A DNA stretch of 64,000 nucleotides from Pseudomonadota bacterium (lineage in GTDB: Bacteria; SAR324; XYD2-FULL-50-16; JAHJRI01): contig JAKSDL010000845.1 of the NCBI GenBank assembly GCA_022360105.1, forward strand, positions 10,529-74,528. Reading direction: 5' to 3'. A program made the position numbers and the translations under genes. This document shows positions 44,671-54,314 of this stretch, piece after piece (the first letter of the stretch is position 1; every line of letters begins with the position of its first letter). The notes beneath the pieces are model-generated. The model was not told the DNA's origin. It was given only the letters and a program-made list of their open reading frames with translations, and did no database searches.

Positions 44671-45963
44671 CTATTTAAATAACCCGAAGTCTTGCGCCGT
44701 GACTATCATGATCAATAGTAATAATAGTGAAAACCCCACTTTTTGAATTGACATGCGTAGATTTTTTGAAAGTGTTTTGCCTGTTATTGATTCAAACAAT
44801 AAAAAGAAAATATGCCCTCCGTCTAAAGCAGGAATTGGCAACAAGTTAAAAATCGCAAACTGCAGACTGATAAATGCTACAAGCTTTAACAACTTATCAA
44901 AGCCTAAATGCGCAGCTTCACCCATCATTTGCACGATTTTTACGGGTCCCCCGACTGAGTCGCTCTTTTCTTTACCAGCAATTAAACGAGAAAGAAATTT
45001 AAACGTTCCGGTAAAATAGAAATAAGTTGTTTTCAACCCTAAAACAATAGAATCTTTTAAGTTCTCTGTCACATAGACCGTTTCAGGGCCAATGCCCAGG
45101 ACCCAGCTTTGCTGGGAACTTTCCCATCGAGGCGAAACAAAGAATTCGATGAATTTATCATCTCTTAGCACTCTCACTTGAAGCAAATTTCCGTTGGCCT
45201 GGCTGACAAGAGGTGAAATATCTTTCCAATCTGAGACTTCATTCGAATCAATGTGAGTGATTAAATCGTTTGTGTTGAGCCCTGCGTTGTAGGCTGGTGA
45301 GTCCTGATATACATGTCCAATTGTCGGGGATATTTTGGCAAGCCAACCCACACCTCTGCTCTTTTCGATTTCGCTCAATGAAATTTCCGTTCTAAGTGTG
45401 TCGTTTCCCCTTTTAACAAGTATACTGATCTGCTCTTCTGAAGTATTTGTAACTGCCCTGTCTACCTCTTTCCAGTTGGCCACCTGCTTGTCATTTATTG
45501 ACAATATAATATCGTCTTTTTGAATACCTCGAACAAAAGCCGGGCTTTCCTTTATGACACTGTCAACTTCAGGAGTGAGAAGATTGTAGGCAGAAATCTC
45601 GTAACCGGTAAAAAAGATCAATGGTAAAATAATTATGGTGACTAGAAGATTCATGGCTGCTCCTGCCACTAAAATCAGAAATCTTTGTGGTGCTGATTTA
45701 GACGCGTAGTTTTCCGGGTCTGTTTCGTCTTCATCTTCGATTCCCTGACCTTTTAACCTCACATAGCCGCCAATTGGAATCAGCGAAATCATGTATTCCG
45801 TTTTTCCAACAATTTTTGAAAACAACTTTGGCGGAAAACCAATGGAGAATTCCATTACGTGGACACCAACTTTTTTTGCTGCCAGAAAATGTCCCAGTTC
45901 ATGAATAAAAACCAAAAAACTAAGCGAAATTATAACTGTAATAATGATTTCCAGTGATACCAT
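44671..45963 (-). CDS. rseP: Site-2 protease RseP (zinc metalloprotease)
   Basis: Intramembrane protease that cleaves anti-sigma factors and remnant signal peptides. HELGH at residues 21-25 provides two zinc ligands and FNLLPIPALDGGH near 370 the third. Between them lie two PDZ domains (about 125-200 and 210-290; SVIKESPAFVRGIQKDDIILSI and VYQDSPAYNAGLNTNDLIT). Four transmembrane segments are visible. 430 aa. It follows dxr by 19 bp, the common cdsA-dxr-rseP order. bamA, which often comes next, is absent. Confidence 0.95.
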   Translation of the reverse strand: MVSLEIIITVIISLSFLVFIHELGHFLAAKKVGVHVMEFSIGFPPKLFSKIVGKTEYMISLIPIGGYVRLKGQGIEDEDETDPENYASKSAPQRFLILVAGAAMNLLVTIIILPLIFFTGYEISAYNLLTPEVDSVIKESPAFVRGIQKDDIILSINDKQVANWKEVDRAVTNTSEEQISILVKRGNDTLRTEISLSEIEKSRGVGWLAKISPTIGHVYQDSPAYNAGLNTNDLITHIDSNEVSDWKDISPLVSQANGNLLQVRVLRDDKFIEFFVSPRWESSQQSWVLGIGPETVYVTENLKDSIVLGLKTTYFYFTGTFKFLSRLIAGKEKSDSVGGPVKIVQMMGEAAHLGFDKLLKLVAFISLQFAIFNLLPIPALDGGHIFFLLFESITGKTLSKNLRMSIQKVGFSLLLLLIMIVTAQDFGLFK

Positions 45964-45982
45964 TGTTCTTCCTGATGATTAA

Positions 45983-47203
45983 TTAATTTACGACAGCTCG
46001 ACTATCAATTAACTGTAATGCGAATTCTCTACCCCATTGATCCGCTCGAATGGCATCCGAGATTTCGAGCATTTCAAACAAAAAGGGGTTGTCGGAAAAT
46101 TGCCTGTCTCTGTGGAAACCTTTTATAGTTTGCACCAAAGAACTCAGTATTTCAAATATCTCTGTGAACTTAATTTTCTGATTCAAAAAATATTCAACCA
46201 AAATTTCGTTCGAACCGTTCAAAGCAGCGGGGGCTCCGCCACCCATTTTTAAAACGTCATATGCCATTTGAATGGTTGGAAACTTTTTAAAATCAGGTGC
46301 TTCAAACGTCAACGCTCCAACTTCGGCCAAATTAAGAAAATCACTACCCGAAATGATACGATCCGGGTACCCCAGGCAATTTGCTATTGGTATTCTCATG
46401 TCAGGTGTTCCCATCTGGCAGATAGTTGAAGCATCTCTGTAGGTTACCATGGAATGAACAATGGACTGGGGATGAATCAAGACATGAATCTGTTGCGGTT
46501 CAATATCAAACAACCATTTTGCTTCTATTATCTCCAAACATTTGTTCATCATGGTTGCCGAATCAATGGTGATCTTTCTCCCCATGTCCCAGTTGGGGTG
46601 GTTCAATGCTTCCTGCAAAGTGATTTTGGAAAAGTCGGAAAGGTCCCAAGTTCGGAAAGGACCGCCAGAAGCAGTTAAAGTTATATATTCAAGGTGTGAT
46701 TTTTTTTCGCCGTACAAAGATTGAAATACTGCATTATGCTCGGAATCGATTGGTAGAATGTTCACACTATGTTTTTTCGCTTCTTTTAATAATAGTGAGC
46801 CGGCTAGCACCAATGATTCCTTGTTGGCCAAAGCTATGGTCTTACCTGATTGTATCCCGGCAAGCACCGGTTCAATGCCGGCAGCACCGACCATCGCGGC
46901 AACAAGTTTTTGAGAGTCTGAGAATTTTGCCAGTTCAATATAGCCCTGCCGGCCTTCCAAAATTTCAACCTGATCTGCTTTTTTTCCAAGCAATTGTTTT
47001 AATTCTGAAGCTTTACCCTCTCCTGTTGCCACCACTTTAGGTGAAAACCGTTCAATTTGCAGGGCAAGTTCCTTAATACTATTCTGGCAGCTTAGTCCAT
47101 CGACTCGGAATAGATCAGGATTTTGTTCAATGACCGATAGAGTGCTTTTCCCAATTGATCCGGTAGAGCCAAGAATGATAATTCCTTGTTTTTGTTTACT
47201 CAT
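45983..47203 (-). CDS. dxr: 1-deoxy-D-xylulose 5-phosphate reductoisomerase
   Basis: Converts DXP to MEP in non-mevalonate isoprenoid synthesis, using NADPH. The nucleotide-binding GSTGSIGKSTL (about 12-22), ALANKESLVLAG, DSEHNAVFQSL, SGGPFR and IDSATMMNKCLEIIEAKWLF all match the family, including the metal-binding Asp-Ser-Glu. 406 aa, full length. Its stop is 19 bp from the rseP start. The gap to cdsA upstream is about 250 bp. Confidence 0.96.
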   Translation of the reverse strand: MSKQKQGIIILGSTGSIGKSTLSVIEQNPDLFRVDGLSCQNSIKELALQIERFSPKVVATGEGKASELKQLLGKKADQVEILEGRQGYIELAKFSDSQKLVAAMVGAAGIEPVLAGIQSGKTIALANKESLVLAGSLLLKEAKKHSVNILPIDSEHNAVFQSLYGEKKSHLEYITLTASGGPFRTWDLSDFSKITLQEALNHPNWDMGRKITIDSATMMNKCLEIIEAKWLFDIEPQQIHVLIHPQSIVHSMVTYRDASTICQMGTPDMRIPIANCLGYPDRIISGSDFLNLAEVGALTFEAPDFKKFPTIQMAYDVLKMGGGAPAALNGSNEILVEYFLNQKIKFTEIFEILSSLVQTIKGFHRDRQFSDNPFLFEMLEISDAIRADQWGREFALQLIDSRAVVN

Positions 47204-47452
47204 CTAATATTTTGAGAATTGATTTTAGGTTTGAAATGTAATGCTGTCTTCTGACCTGAATGGCTAACCAGACGATTCGATTGCAGATTGCCGGTCGATT
47301 TGAGCAGATACCGCTTATTGCCCTGGGATGGAATATGCCGAATATAGGAACTAAAAGAACGTTTTTTTGAATTGATTGTTCAGTGTTTGTCTTTATTGTT
47401 AAGAGTGTTGGGTAAATCAAATTGAGAGCAGATGTTGTCGCTCGGTCTCTTT

Positions 47453-48280
47453 TTAAATGATTCCAAAAATATATAGTAACCCGATGAATGTTGGTAATGC
47501 CAGCAAATAAGCGTCGATTCGATCCAACAAGCCCCCGTGCCCCGGAATCAAGTTGCTTGAGTCTTTGACACCACAAAATCGTTTGAATCTGGATTCGATT
47601 AAATCTCCGATTTGAGAAGATATCACAAGTATTATAATGATTGGGACGGCTTTCCACACTGGCAGCAGGTTGTTTAACCAGATTGTTGACATGGAAAGTC
47701 CGGCAATCAATCCTCCTGCGATCCCGAACAAGCTCCCTTCTATGGTTTTATTGGGACTAATCACTTTTGCCAACGGTCGCCTGCCAAATTTCTTGCCGCC
47801 AAAATATGCAAAAATATCGTTAAAAGCAGCCACCAGGATAATAAAAAAAATCAGCTGTGATCCTTGAGAACTGACCAGCTTAAATCTCAAAAGATAAAGG
47901 AGAGCTAGAGGTCCCATAATCCAGAAAACAGGGAACAGATACCATAAAAAAGCCTTTTGTTCACGGCCTGCAGGGGAAAGGAAGCCAGTCAACATCAAAA
48001 CCGGTGTTATCCCTAAAAGTCCTAATCCCACTTTTGAATCACCACGGATGAGGAACCATAACGCCATAAAAACAAGGCATTGAGAAAGATATAAAATGGA
48101 GTAGTGGACGGGGATCTTTTTGATATGCAGGGAGTGACCAAATTCATAATATGCAATGACTCCTATCACCACAGTAATGGCGGAAAATACCATTTCATTT
48201 GCGCCAAATATGTACCAGCAGGCAGCAGCGGCTAAAGGTAATCCCGTCATTATTCGATGAGAAAGATTACGCGATATCAT
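47453..48280 (-). CDS. cdsA: Phosphatidate cytidylyltransferase
   Basis: Makes CDP-diacylglycerol from phosphatidate and CTP, the branch point of phospholipid synthesis. About seven transmembrane helices. The C-terminal signature ESRFKRFCGVKDSSNLIPGHGG continues to LLDRIDAY, and NKTIEGSLFGIAGG precedes it, both diagnostic. 275 aa is typical. uppS, its usual upstream neighbour, is absent; the gene starts a new unit after a 280-bp gap. Confidence 0.95.
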   Translation of the reverse strand: MISRNLSHRIMTGLPLAAAACWYIFGANEMVFSAITVVIGVIAYYEFGHSLHIKKIPVHYSILYLSQCLVFMALWFLIRGDSKVGLGLLGITPVLMLTGFLSPAGREQKAFLWYLFPVFWIMGPLALLYLLRFKLVSSQGSQLIFFIILVAAFNDIFAYFGGKKFGRRPLAKVISPNKTIEGSLFGIAGGLIAGLSMSTIWLNNLLPVWKAVPIIIILVISSQIGDLIESRFKRFCGVKDSSNLIPGHGGLLDRIDAYLLALPTFIGLLYIFGII

Positions 48281-48481
48281 GATTAATCCCTGTAATTATT
48301 TATTATGATGAAAGAAATTTTAGAATAGCTTCCCTTTTAACCTTCCTTGATACAGAAAATAAACGGTGAAGGCAATGTAGCTTTTCAAACTTTTATGTTT
48401 AGTACGGTTGCCCATACCAGATTATGACTCGAACGAATCCTTGGAACGGCGACTGTAAAGGAATGTGTCCTGGACAAAAAA

Positions 48482-48523
48482 AAAACGGTTTCTTATAACC
48501 CTTCAGCTATAAGAAACCGTTTT
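48482..48523 (-). terminator. Strong Rho-independent terminator of the liv operon
   Basis: AAAACGGTTTCTTATA and TATAAGAAACCGTTTT form a perfect 16-bp stem with a 10-base loop. Read on the reverse strand it is followed by a run of seven or more Ts. It lies 40 bp past the livF stop. Confidence 0.93.
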
Positions 48524-48562
48524 GACTAGATGACTGCTATAAAAGTTGGATTGAGCAAGAAT

Positions 48563-49276
48563 TTATGCAATTCCAAGATACGCTTTTTTAACCGCCTCAT
48601 CATTTAGAAGGTTGGAAGCTTTATCTTCCATTGTGATGTAGCCGTTTTCCATCACGTATCCTCGATCCGCTATGTGTAGAGCAAGATTCGCATTTTGTTC
48701 TACCAGAAAGATGGTTACTTTGTTTTCCTTATTGATTTTTTCAATAATTTCAAAAATCTGCCGGATTATCAGAGGTGCGAGGCCAAGAGATGGTTCATCC
48801 AGAAGGAGGACCTTTGGATCTGCCATTAAAGCTCGGGAAATGGCCAGCATTTGTTGCTCACCACCACTTAGAGTACCTCCAAGCTGGCTTTTCCTTTCTT
48901 TCAATATCGGAAACAACTCAAAAATATAATCCAAATCTCGTTGAATATTATTTTTAGACTCTCTTAAATAGGCACCCATATCCAAATTTTCCTGGACGGT
49001 AAAATCCGGAAATATTCTTCGCCCTTCGGGTACCTGAATGATTCCCTTTTGTACGATTTGATCTGGTGAAATGCCATTGATCGGAGAGTTGTTAAATAGT
49101 ATTTCCCCTTTTTTAGGAGGAACAAGACCTGAAATCGACATCAGGGTTGTTGTTTTACCTGCGCCGTTTCCACCGATCAGGGTAACTATTTCACCGGAAT
49201 ACAGCTCTAAGCTGATCCCTTTTAGCGCTTGAATATTGCCATAATAAGAATGAATGTCTTTTATCTCTAATTTCAT
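48563..49276 (-). CDS. livF: Branched-chain amino acid ABC transporter ATPase LivF
   Basis: One of two ATPases powering the Liv/HAAT importer. Walker A GGNGAGKTT (about 36-44), Q-loop, signature LSGGEQQML and Walker B VLLLDEPSLGLAP followed by the switch His (FLVEQNANLALH) are intact. 237 aa. LivF-type phrases include SISGLVPPKKGEI, GIIQVPEGRRIFPDFTVQENL. It overlaps livG by 4 bp (ATGA), so the two are translationally coupled. Confidence 0.95.
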   Translation of the reverse strand: MKLEIKDIHSYYGNIQALKGISLELYSGEIVTLIGGNGAGKTTTLMSISGLVPPKKGEILFNNSPINGISPDQIVQKGIIQVPEGRRIFPDFTVQENLDMGAYLRESKNNIQRDLDYIFELFPILKERKSQLGGTLSGGEQQMLAISRALMADPKVLLLDEPSLGLAPLIIRQIFEIIEKINKENKVTIFLVEQNANLALHIADRGYVMENGYITMEDKASNLLNDEAVKKAYLGIA

Positions 49277-50052
49277 TCTTCTCCCAAATATGCTTGAATT
49301 ACTGCTTTGTTAGTTTGAATTTCCTCGGGTGAGCCGTGAGCAATTTGTTTTCCCTGGTTCATGACAAAGATGCGATCTGAAATCCTCATTACCAGTTTCA
49401 TGTCATGCTCGATAAGTAGTATGGAAATCTTCTTTTCTTCCCGAATTCGTAAAATCAATTGATCCAATTCTTGTGTTTCCTGTGGATTCATGCCTGCAGC
49501 AGGTTCATCCAGTAGTAGCAGAAATGGCTCTGTTGCCAGTGCCCGTGCAATTTCCAATCGTCTTTGAGCTGCATAAGGCAGGTTTTCTGCCAGGTGATGG
49601 GCAAATTCCAATAGTCCGAAAGTTTCCAGGAGATCCTGTGAAAATTTGACGGTTTCACGTTCCTCTCGTTTAAACCTGGAACTTCTGAATACAGCTTCTA
49701 GAAAGTTATTTTTGGTTCGACAATGTCTACCTACCATGACATTTTGTAAAACCGTCATCTTCCCAAACAGGCGGATATTTTGAAAGGTCCTGGCAAGGCC
49801 AATTTCAGTGACTTTATTTGGTTTTTTACCTTTCAGGCTGACTTGTTGGTTTTCTGCTGGAAGGGCATAAACTTCTCCACTGCTGGGTCGATGAATTCCC
49901 GTAATACAGTTGAAGAATGTTGTTTTCCCCGCGCCATTGGGGCCGATCAAAGCGACAATTTCCCTGTCTTTTATATCCAAATTGATGGAATCCATCGCTT
50001 TCAATCCGCCAAAATACATGCAAAGATCTTTTGTCTCAAGGACTGTTTTCAT
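49273..50052 (-). CDS. livG: Branched-chain amino acid ABC transporter ATPase LivG
   Basis: Second ATPase of the importer. Walker A GPNGAGKTTFFNCITG (about 37-52), TEIGLARTFQNIRLF, the LivG-specific signature region AAQRRLEIARALA and Walker B LLLLDEPAAGMNP are present, followed by LLIEHDMKLVM. 259 aa, normal. The N-terminal YFGGLKAMDSINLDI is typical of LivG. livM lies 46 bp upstream. Confidence 0.95.
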   Translation of the reverse strand: MKTVLETKDLCMYFGGLKAMDSINLDIKDREIVALIGPNGAGKTTFFNCITGIHRPSSGEVYALPAENQQVSLKGKKPNKVTEIGLARTFQNIRLFGKMTVLQNVMVGRHCRTKNNFLEAVFRSSRFKREERETVKFSQDLLETFGLLEFAHHLAENLPYAAQRRLEIARALATEPFLLLLDEPAAGMNPQETQELDQLILRIREEKKISILLIEHDMKLVMRISDRIFVMNQGKQIAHGSPEEIQTNKAVIQAYLGEE

Positions 50053-50098
50053 ACTATCTCAAGTAAACAAGTTAATACAAAATCTCAATTTGTTAAGC

Positions 50099-51427
50099 TT
50101 ATGTTGTTGCAGGCTGTTGAGTTGCGGATTGCTTTTCCGAATCCTCTTCTTCGATCAGTTCATATTTGTGCTGAACATCGCTGATGAGTCCTTGAGGCCT
50201 GAAAACCATCATCACAACCATGATAGCACCAAATGTAGCCATCCGGTATTCCTGGAAAAAACGGAGATACTCCGGAAGCAATACCAAAATGATTGTTGCG
50301 AAAATCACGCCGCGAATAGATCCCATTCCTCCTAAAACCACAATAGATAAGATTATAGCGGATTCGAAAAATGTAAAACTGATAGGATTAATAAATGTAG
50401 CCTTGGATGCAAAAATGACCCCAACAAAACCAGCCCAAAATGCGCCTAGTGAAAAAGCGGTCAGTTTGGTTTTCATTTTGTCCACACCCATGGCTTGACA
50501 GGCAATTTCATCTTCTCTTAATGCCATCCAGGCTCTTCCAATTCTTGATATATGTAACCTGCGAACAACAATAATAGTTAAAATCATTAAAACAATTGTA
50601 ATGAAATACAGATAAATGACCGGGCCTTGTAATCCTAGATCAATTCCAAAGAAACCAGGCTTGGGTATGTTGGGAATTCCTGAAGGTCCGTGGGTTACTT
50701 CATCCCAGTTTTCAAGGATCATTCTAATTATCTCGCCGAATCCCAATGTTACAATCGCCAAGTAGTCTCCGCGTAACCTTAAAACCGGAATTCCTAGAAG
50801 GATTCCCATGGTTGCTGCCAACATACCTGCGAGCGGGAGGCATGTCCAGAATCCGAATCCGAAATTACTATTTAGTAGGGCATATGTATAAGCTCCAGTC
50901 GCATAAAATGCAACATATCCCAAATCTAACAACCCTGCCATTCCTACTACTATGTTTAATCCTAAACCAAGGATAATATACATCATTGCAGTTATTAGAA
51001 TTCCAGTTTGATAACCTGAAACCAAAAATGGAACGACTACTAAGACTGCCATGACCACGCCATAAAACCTTTTATCCTGAGTCAGATCATTGAGAAACCC
51101 CAACAGACTTCGTTGATGTTCATTTGAATTACTTTCAGTTTTTTCAATGTCTGCAGGTGCGTCTTTTTGTCTTGTCTTTTTAGTCTTTACCAAAAAGTAA
51201 CGCCAAAAATAAGATATAATAAAACTTGCTAATGCGATCCCCAGCAGATTCCACCAACGAAATACAATTGTCTCATCGACTTTCAAGACAAGAATTGGGA
51301 AAGTTAAAATAGAAAACCATAAAGCCGTAATAAGGGATTGCTTTGTTTCCGCAACAGCATACTCTTTAAAATTTGGGTCTGAAACAGCATACATTGCTGC
51401 TTTAAATATTCGCAGTTCGCTTAACAC
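50099..51427 (-). CDS. livM: Branched-chain amino acid ABC permease LivM
   Basis: One half of the transmembrane channel. 442 aa with an N-terminal extension (about 1-120) carrying two extra hydrophobic segments and a charged linker, as in LivM forms with a DUF3382-like region. The core has GLGLNIVVGMAGLLDLGYVA, the LRGDYLAIVTLGFGEIIRM loop that couples to the ATPase, and GRAWMALREDEIACQAMGV. The Thr/Pro/Gln-rich tail is short. It starts 13 bp downstream of livH. Confidence 0.94.
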   Translation of the reverse strand: MLSELRIFKAAMYAVSDPNFKEYAVAETKQSLITALWFSILTFPILVLKVDETIVFRWWNLLGIALASFIISYFWRYFLVKTKKTRQKDAPADIEKTESNSNEHQRSLLGFLNDLTQDKRFYGVVMAVLVVVPFLVSGYQTGILITAMMYIILGLGLNIVVGMAGLLDLGYVAFYATGAYTYALLNSNFGFGFWTCLPLAGMLAATMGILLGIPVLRLRGDYLAIVTLGFGEIIRMILENWDEVTHGPSGIPNIPKPGFFGIDLGLQGPVIYLYFITIVLMILTIIVVRRLHISRIGRAWMALREDEIACQAMGVDKMKTKLTAFSLGAFWAGFVGVIFASKATFINPISFTFFESAIILSIVVLGGMGSIRGVIFATIILVLLPEYLRFFQEYRMATFGAIMVVMMVFRPQGLISDVQHKYELIEEEDSEKQSATQQPATT

Positions 51428-51440
51428 AGTAATTTACTCC

Positions 51441-52364
51441 TTAAACTTTCTCTATTGTTTCCTTGCCAAGAATACCTTCAGGCTTGAAGATCAGAATCAA
51501 AACCAAAATGGAGAAGGCAAAAACGTCCTCATAATCACTGGATACATATCCTGTGGCAAAACTTTCAGTCAACCCCAGGACAAGCCCTCCCAAAGCAGCT
51601 CCACGGATATTGCCAATACCCCCGAGTACCGCAGCTGTAAACGATTTAAGCCCAACAATGAAACCGATATTGTAATTGATTTGCCCAATGTGTGAAGCGA
51701 TCAGAATCGCACCGAAAGCTGCCAGTAAGGAACCCAGCATAAATGTCATGGAAATTATTTTATTAACATTGACGCCCAGTAACATTGCCATATTTCGATC
51801 TTGTGCAATGGACCGCATGGCCTTTCCAACTTTTGTTTTTTGAATCAGAAACACAAGGAAACTCATGATTATGATTGATGCCAAAATAATCATCAATTCG
51901 GTTGGTTCAATGAAGTTTCTGATACCTTCCATAAATTCAAAGGTTGGAATCAAGTTGGGAAAAGCTACAAAATCAGGAGTTTGAGCCAAGATTACATATT
52001 CACGCAAGAATAATGACATTCCAATGGCACTGATCAGTGGAGCCAGGCGGCTTGCTGCCCGCAGTGGTTTATATGCGACCCGTTCAATGGTGAAACCGTA
52101 TGCAGCGGCATAAATCATTGCAAATGCCAGTGTCAAAAACAATATAGTTAAAAGGCTAAATCCTGTAATGGATAGAATACCCGCTACTACAAGCCCAACA
52201 AATGCTCCCACCATATATACTTCGCCATGGGCAAAGTTAATCAGACCAATAATGCCATAAACCAGGGTATAACCCAGTGCAAGTGTCGCGTAAATACTTC
52301 CTCTTGTTAGACCGCTACTGAACAATTCGATGAAATAGAACAGTATTTCTGTGTTTTCGGACAT
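51441..52364 (-). CDS. livH: Branched-chain amino acid ABC permease LivH
   Basis: Other half of the channel. 307 aa, about eight transmembrane helices. Typical LivH sequences are GLTRGSIYATLALGYTLVYG, IGLINFAHGEVYMVGAF, KAMRSIAQDRNMAMLLGVNV, the coupling region, and GGIGNIRGAALGGLVLGL. It is separated from livJ by about 246 bp containing two hairpins, which probably set a lower level of permease than of binding protein. Confidence 0.95.
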   Translation of the reverse strand: MSENTEILFYFIELFSSGLTRGSIYATLALGYTLVYGIIGLINFAHGEVYMVGAFVGLVVAGILSITGFSLLTILFLTLAFAMIYAAAYGFTIERVAYKPLRAASRLAPLISAIGMSLFLREYVILAQTPDFVAFPNLIPTFEFMEGIRNFIEPTELMIILASIIIMSFLVFLIQKTKVGKAMRSIAQDRNMAMLLGVNVNKIISMTFMLGSLLAAFGAILIASHIGQINYNIGFIVGLKSFTAAVLGGIGNIRGAALGGLVLGLTESFATGYVSSDYEDVFAFSILVLILIFKPEGILGKETIEKV

Positions 52365-52416
52365 ATGAGTTATTAACTAGTGTCTACACCTTTATCTGAC
52401 TTTTGGGATAAATGAA

Positions 52417-52440
52417 TTCCGACCGGACGCCCGTTCGGAA
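52417..52440 (-). repeat. Inverted repeat between livJ and livH
   Basis: TTCCGACCGG-ACGC-CCGTTCGGAA, a 10-bp stem with one mismatch. It lies in the leader of livH, after the stronger hairpin that follows livJ. Confidence 0.55.
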
Positions 52441-52563
52441 AACCCATTTCTCCGGTAAATCATTCAGGTATTTTATTTCGTGTTTTGAAGCGAGTCATTT
52501 TTATGTTGAATCCGGTGGCTCGCTGATCTGAGAACAAAATCTCAATTGATTGTACAAATAGAC

Positions 52564-52598
52564 CTAAAGATGAGCGTGCAGGAAATGCTCATCTTTAG
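52564..52598 (-). terminator. Hairpin after livJ (partial terminator or mRNA stabiliser)
   Basis: CTAAAGATGAGC and GCTCATCTTTAG pair perfectly over 12 bp around an 11-base loop, 12 bp past the livJ stop. On the reverse strand it is followed by GTCTATTTGTAC, a poor T-tract, so read-through into livHMGF is likely. Such a layout commonly yields more binding protein than transporter. Confidence 0.6.
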
Positions 52599-52610
52599 AT
52601 TTAGGTGGGC

Positions 52611-53726
52611 TTACCAGTCTACCGATACAAATTCGGCGTTTTGAACCTGGTAAATAGCAAATCCGGAACCTACAACATCACCATACTGGTCGAATGAGAT
52701 GTTACCGAGAGTTGTAGAAACATTTTCGCTTCTCAGCATATTACCGATGTCCTGGCCTTTTGTTGAGTTAGATTTTTCGATTGCATTGAATATGGCAATG
52801 ATTGCTGCATGAGCTTGCAATCCAAAGTTACCAGGTTGCTGGCCTCTGGCTTTTAGTTCGTTAGTTACTTCAACTGTGGCAGGAATTGTGGAGATGTCAG
52901 CAGGTGAGGAAACATAGTAGCCTTCTACAAATTGGCCACCAATTTTGATGAGTGATGGATCTTTAAGGCCGTCACCAGAGATAAAAGCAGCCTTGATATT
53001 CTTTTTTCTCGCCTGGGTGATAATCTTGGAGCCTTCCGGGTGGTATCCACCGAAAGCAACTACATCAGGATTTTCCTTGGCAATTTTCCGAATCAGGGCG
53101 GAATAATCAACAGCACCAGGTGTTACACCTTCATACAACACAATATTGATTCCTCGCTTTTCCAGGCCTTCTTTTACTAAATTGGCTAATCCTTTTCCAT
53201 AGTCACCTTTGTCATGAACGACAGCCACTCTTTTAGCTTTCAAATATTCGGCAATAAACTTGGATTGCAGAATAGCTTGGGCAGCATCGTGGGGAATTGT
53301 TCTAAAAAAGAGTGGGTTTTCACCTTTTAAGGTGATATCAGGATTGGTAGCGGAAGGAGAAACCACTGGAATGTTATTGTCTCTATATACTCCCATTGCT
53401 GCGATTGTTGCTCCGCTGCATACATGACCGATAACAGCAACGACTTCTTCGGCAACCATTTTTGAGGCTACGTTGGTTGCAACTTCAGGTTTACACACAT
53501 CATCTTCTGCGACGATTTGTACTTTTCTTCCCAGCACGCCACCAGCTTCGTTGATTTTGTCAGCAGCAAGCATTACTGCGTTTTTAGGGGGGATACCGTA
53601 GGGCGCTAAATCACCACTGTGCGGACCGGCAACACCAATTTTGATTGCCTGATCCTTTTCACATCCAGAACCTAGAATAATAAAAAATACCATTGCTATG
53701 CCCAGCAGCATATTTCTTATTTTCAT
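52611..53726 (-). CDS. livJ: Branched-chain amino acid binding lipoprotein LivJ/LivK
   Basis: Captures Leu/Ile/Val or related amino acids in the periplasm for LivHMGF. Signal sequence ends LGSGC, making Cys22 a probable lipidation site. The mature part starts KIGVAGPHSGDLAPYG, then AADKINEAGGVLGRKVQIVAEDD and VAVIGHVCSGATIAAMGVY, and includes FFRTIPHDAAQ, all typical of the family. 371 aa. AAGGAG is ideally placed before the ATG. It is the first gene of the operon. Confidence 0.95.
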   Translation of the reverse strand: MKIRNMLLGIAMVFFIILGSGCEKDQAIKIGVAGPHSGDLAPYGIPPKNAVMLAADKINEAGGVLGRKVQIVAEDDVCKPEVATNVASKMVAEEVVAVIGHVCSGATIAAMGVYRDNNIPVVSPSATNPDITLKGENPLFFRTIPHDAAQAILQSKFIAEYLKAKRVAVVHDKGDYGKGLANLVKEGLEKRGINIVLYEGVTPGAVDYSALIRKIAKENPDVVAFGGYHPEGSKIITQARKKNIKAAFISGDGLKDPSLIKIGGQFVEGYYVSSPADISTIPATVEVTNELKARGQQPGNFGLQAHAAIIAIFNAIEKSNSTKGQDIGNMLRSENVSTTLGNISFDQYGDVVGSGFAIYQVQNAEFVSVDW

Positions 53727-54314
53727 TTTAATATCTCCTTATTACGTTTTCGGCAAAGTTAGAACCTGCGTATCCAAACCGGATCCCTGGATTGCATTGA
53801 GTCTATACTCGTATATTACGTAGGAATATTGTTGAATACAGCGTTGTCTATGCTAAATCCTTACAAGAATCGTGAGCTTGTCTGCAGAACTAGGATGAAA
53901 TTCAAGTCAAGGAATGGAACCATATATAGTTAAGTCACTAACTTAAAACAACAGGCTAATCCTAAGATAATGACCCGATTCCGGTCATATTCGTTGATTC
54001 ATGAATATCAAAGTTTCTATTTATATGCATCACTGGGAGATTGTCAAAGGGAAATATGGTTTTTTTTGTCCAAATGGGCCGTGCATTAACCCAGGTTTTG
54101 CAATGTTGATGAAAACGTTACCATGGGGTGTGTTTTTGTTGACTAAGGATAATTAATTTGTCAGAAAAACGCGAAATTCGTCGTTCTTATCTATTGATTA
54201 AACGTGGAGGGTATGACTGAGCATTGTCGACTTGGCATCAGGCACCGGAATGAGTATTATCGTCTTTTTACCAGAAATTTCGTTGGACCATCCCAATAAA
54301 TATTAAGAGAATAC
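53727..54314. other. Divergent intergenic region between livJ and lspA
   Basis: About 590 bp. It should hold the liv promoter (reverse) and the lspA promoter (forward), but I could not place either with confidence. Two short overlapping reading frames immediately upstream of lspA are listed separately. The rest shows AT-rich sequence and no repeat. Confidence 0.3.
54158..54299 (+). other. Two overlapping tiny reading frames ahead of lspA
   Basis: A TTG-started frame of 20 codons (54158-54220, AAGGA 8 bases upstream) overlaps an ATG-started frame of 28 codons (54213-54299) through ATGACTGA. lspA starts 15 bp later. They could be a leader/coupling device or the remnant of a frameshifted gene. 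No homology recognised. Confidence 0.25.

Noticed and set aside
47196..47657. 153-codon reverse frame between cdsA and dxr
   Set aside because: Half of it lies out of frame inside cdsA. The remaining part has no recognisable fold and no ribosome site.
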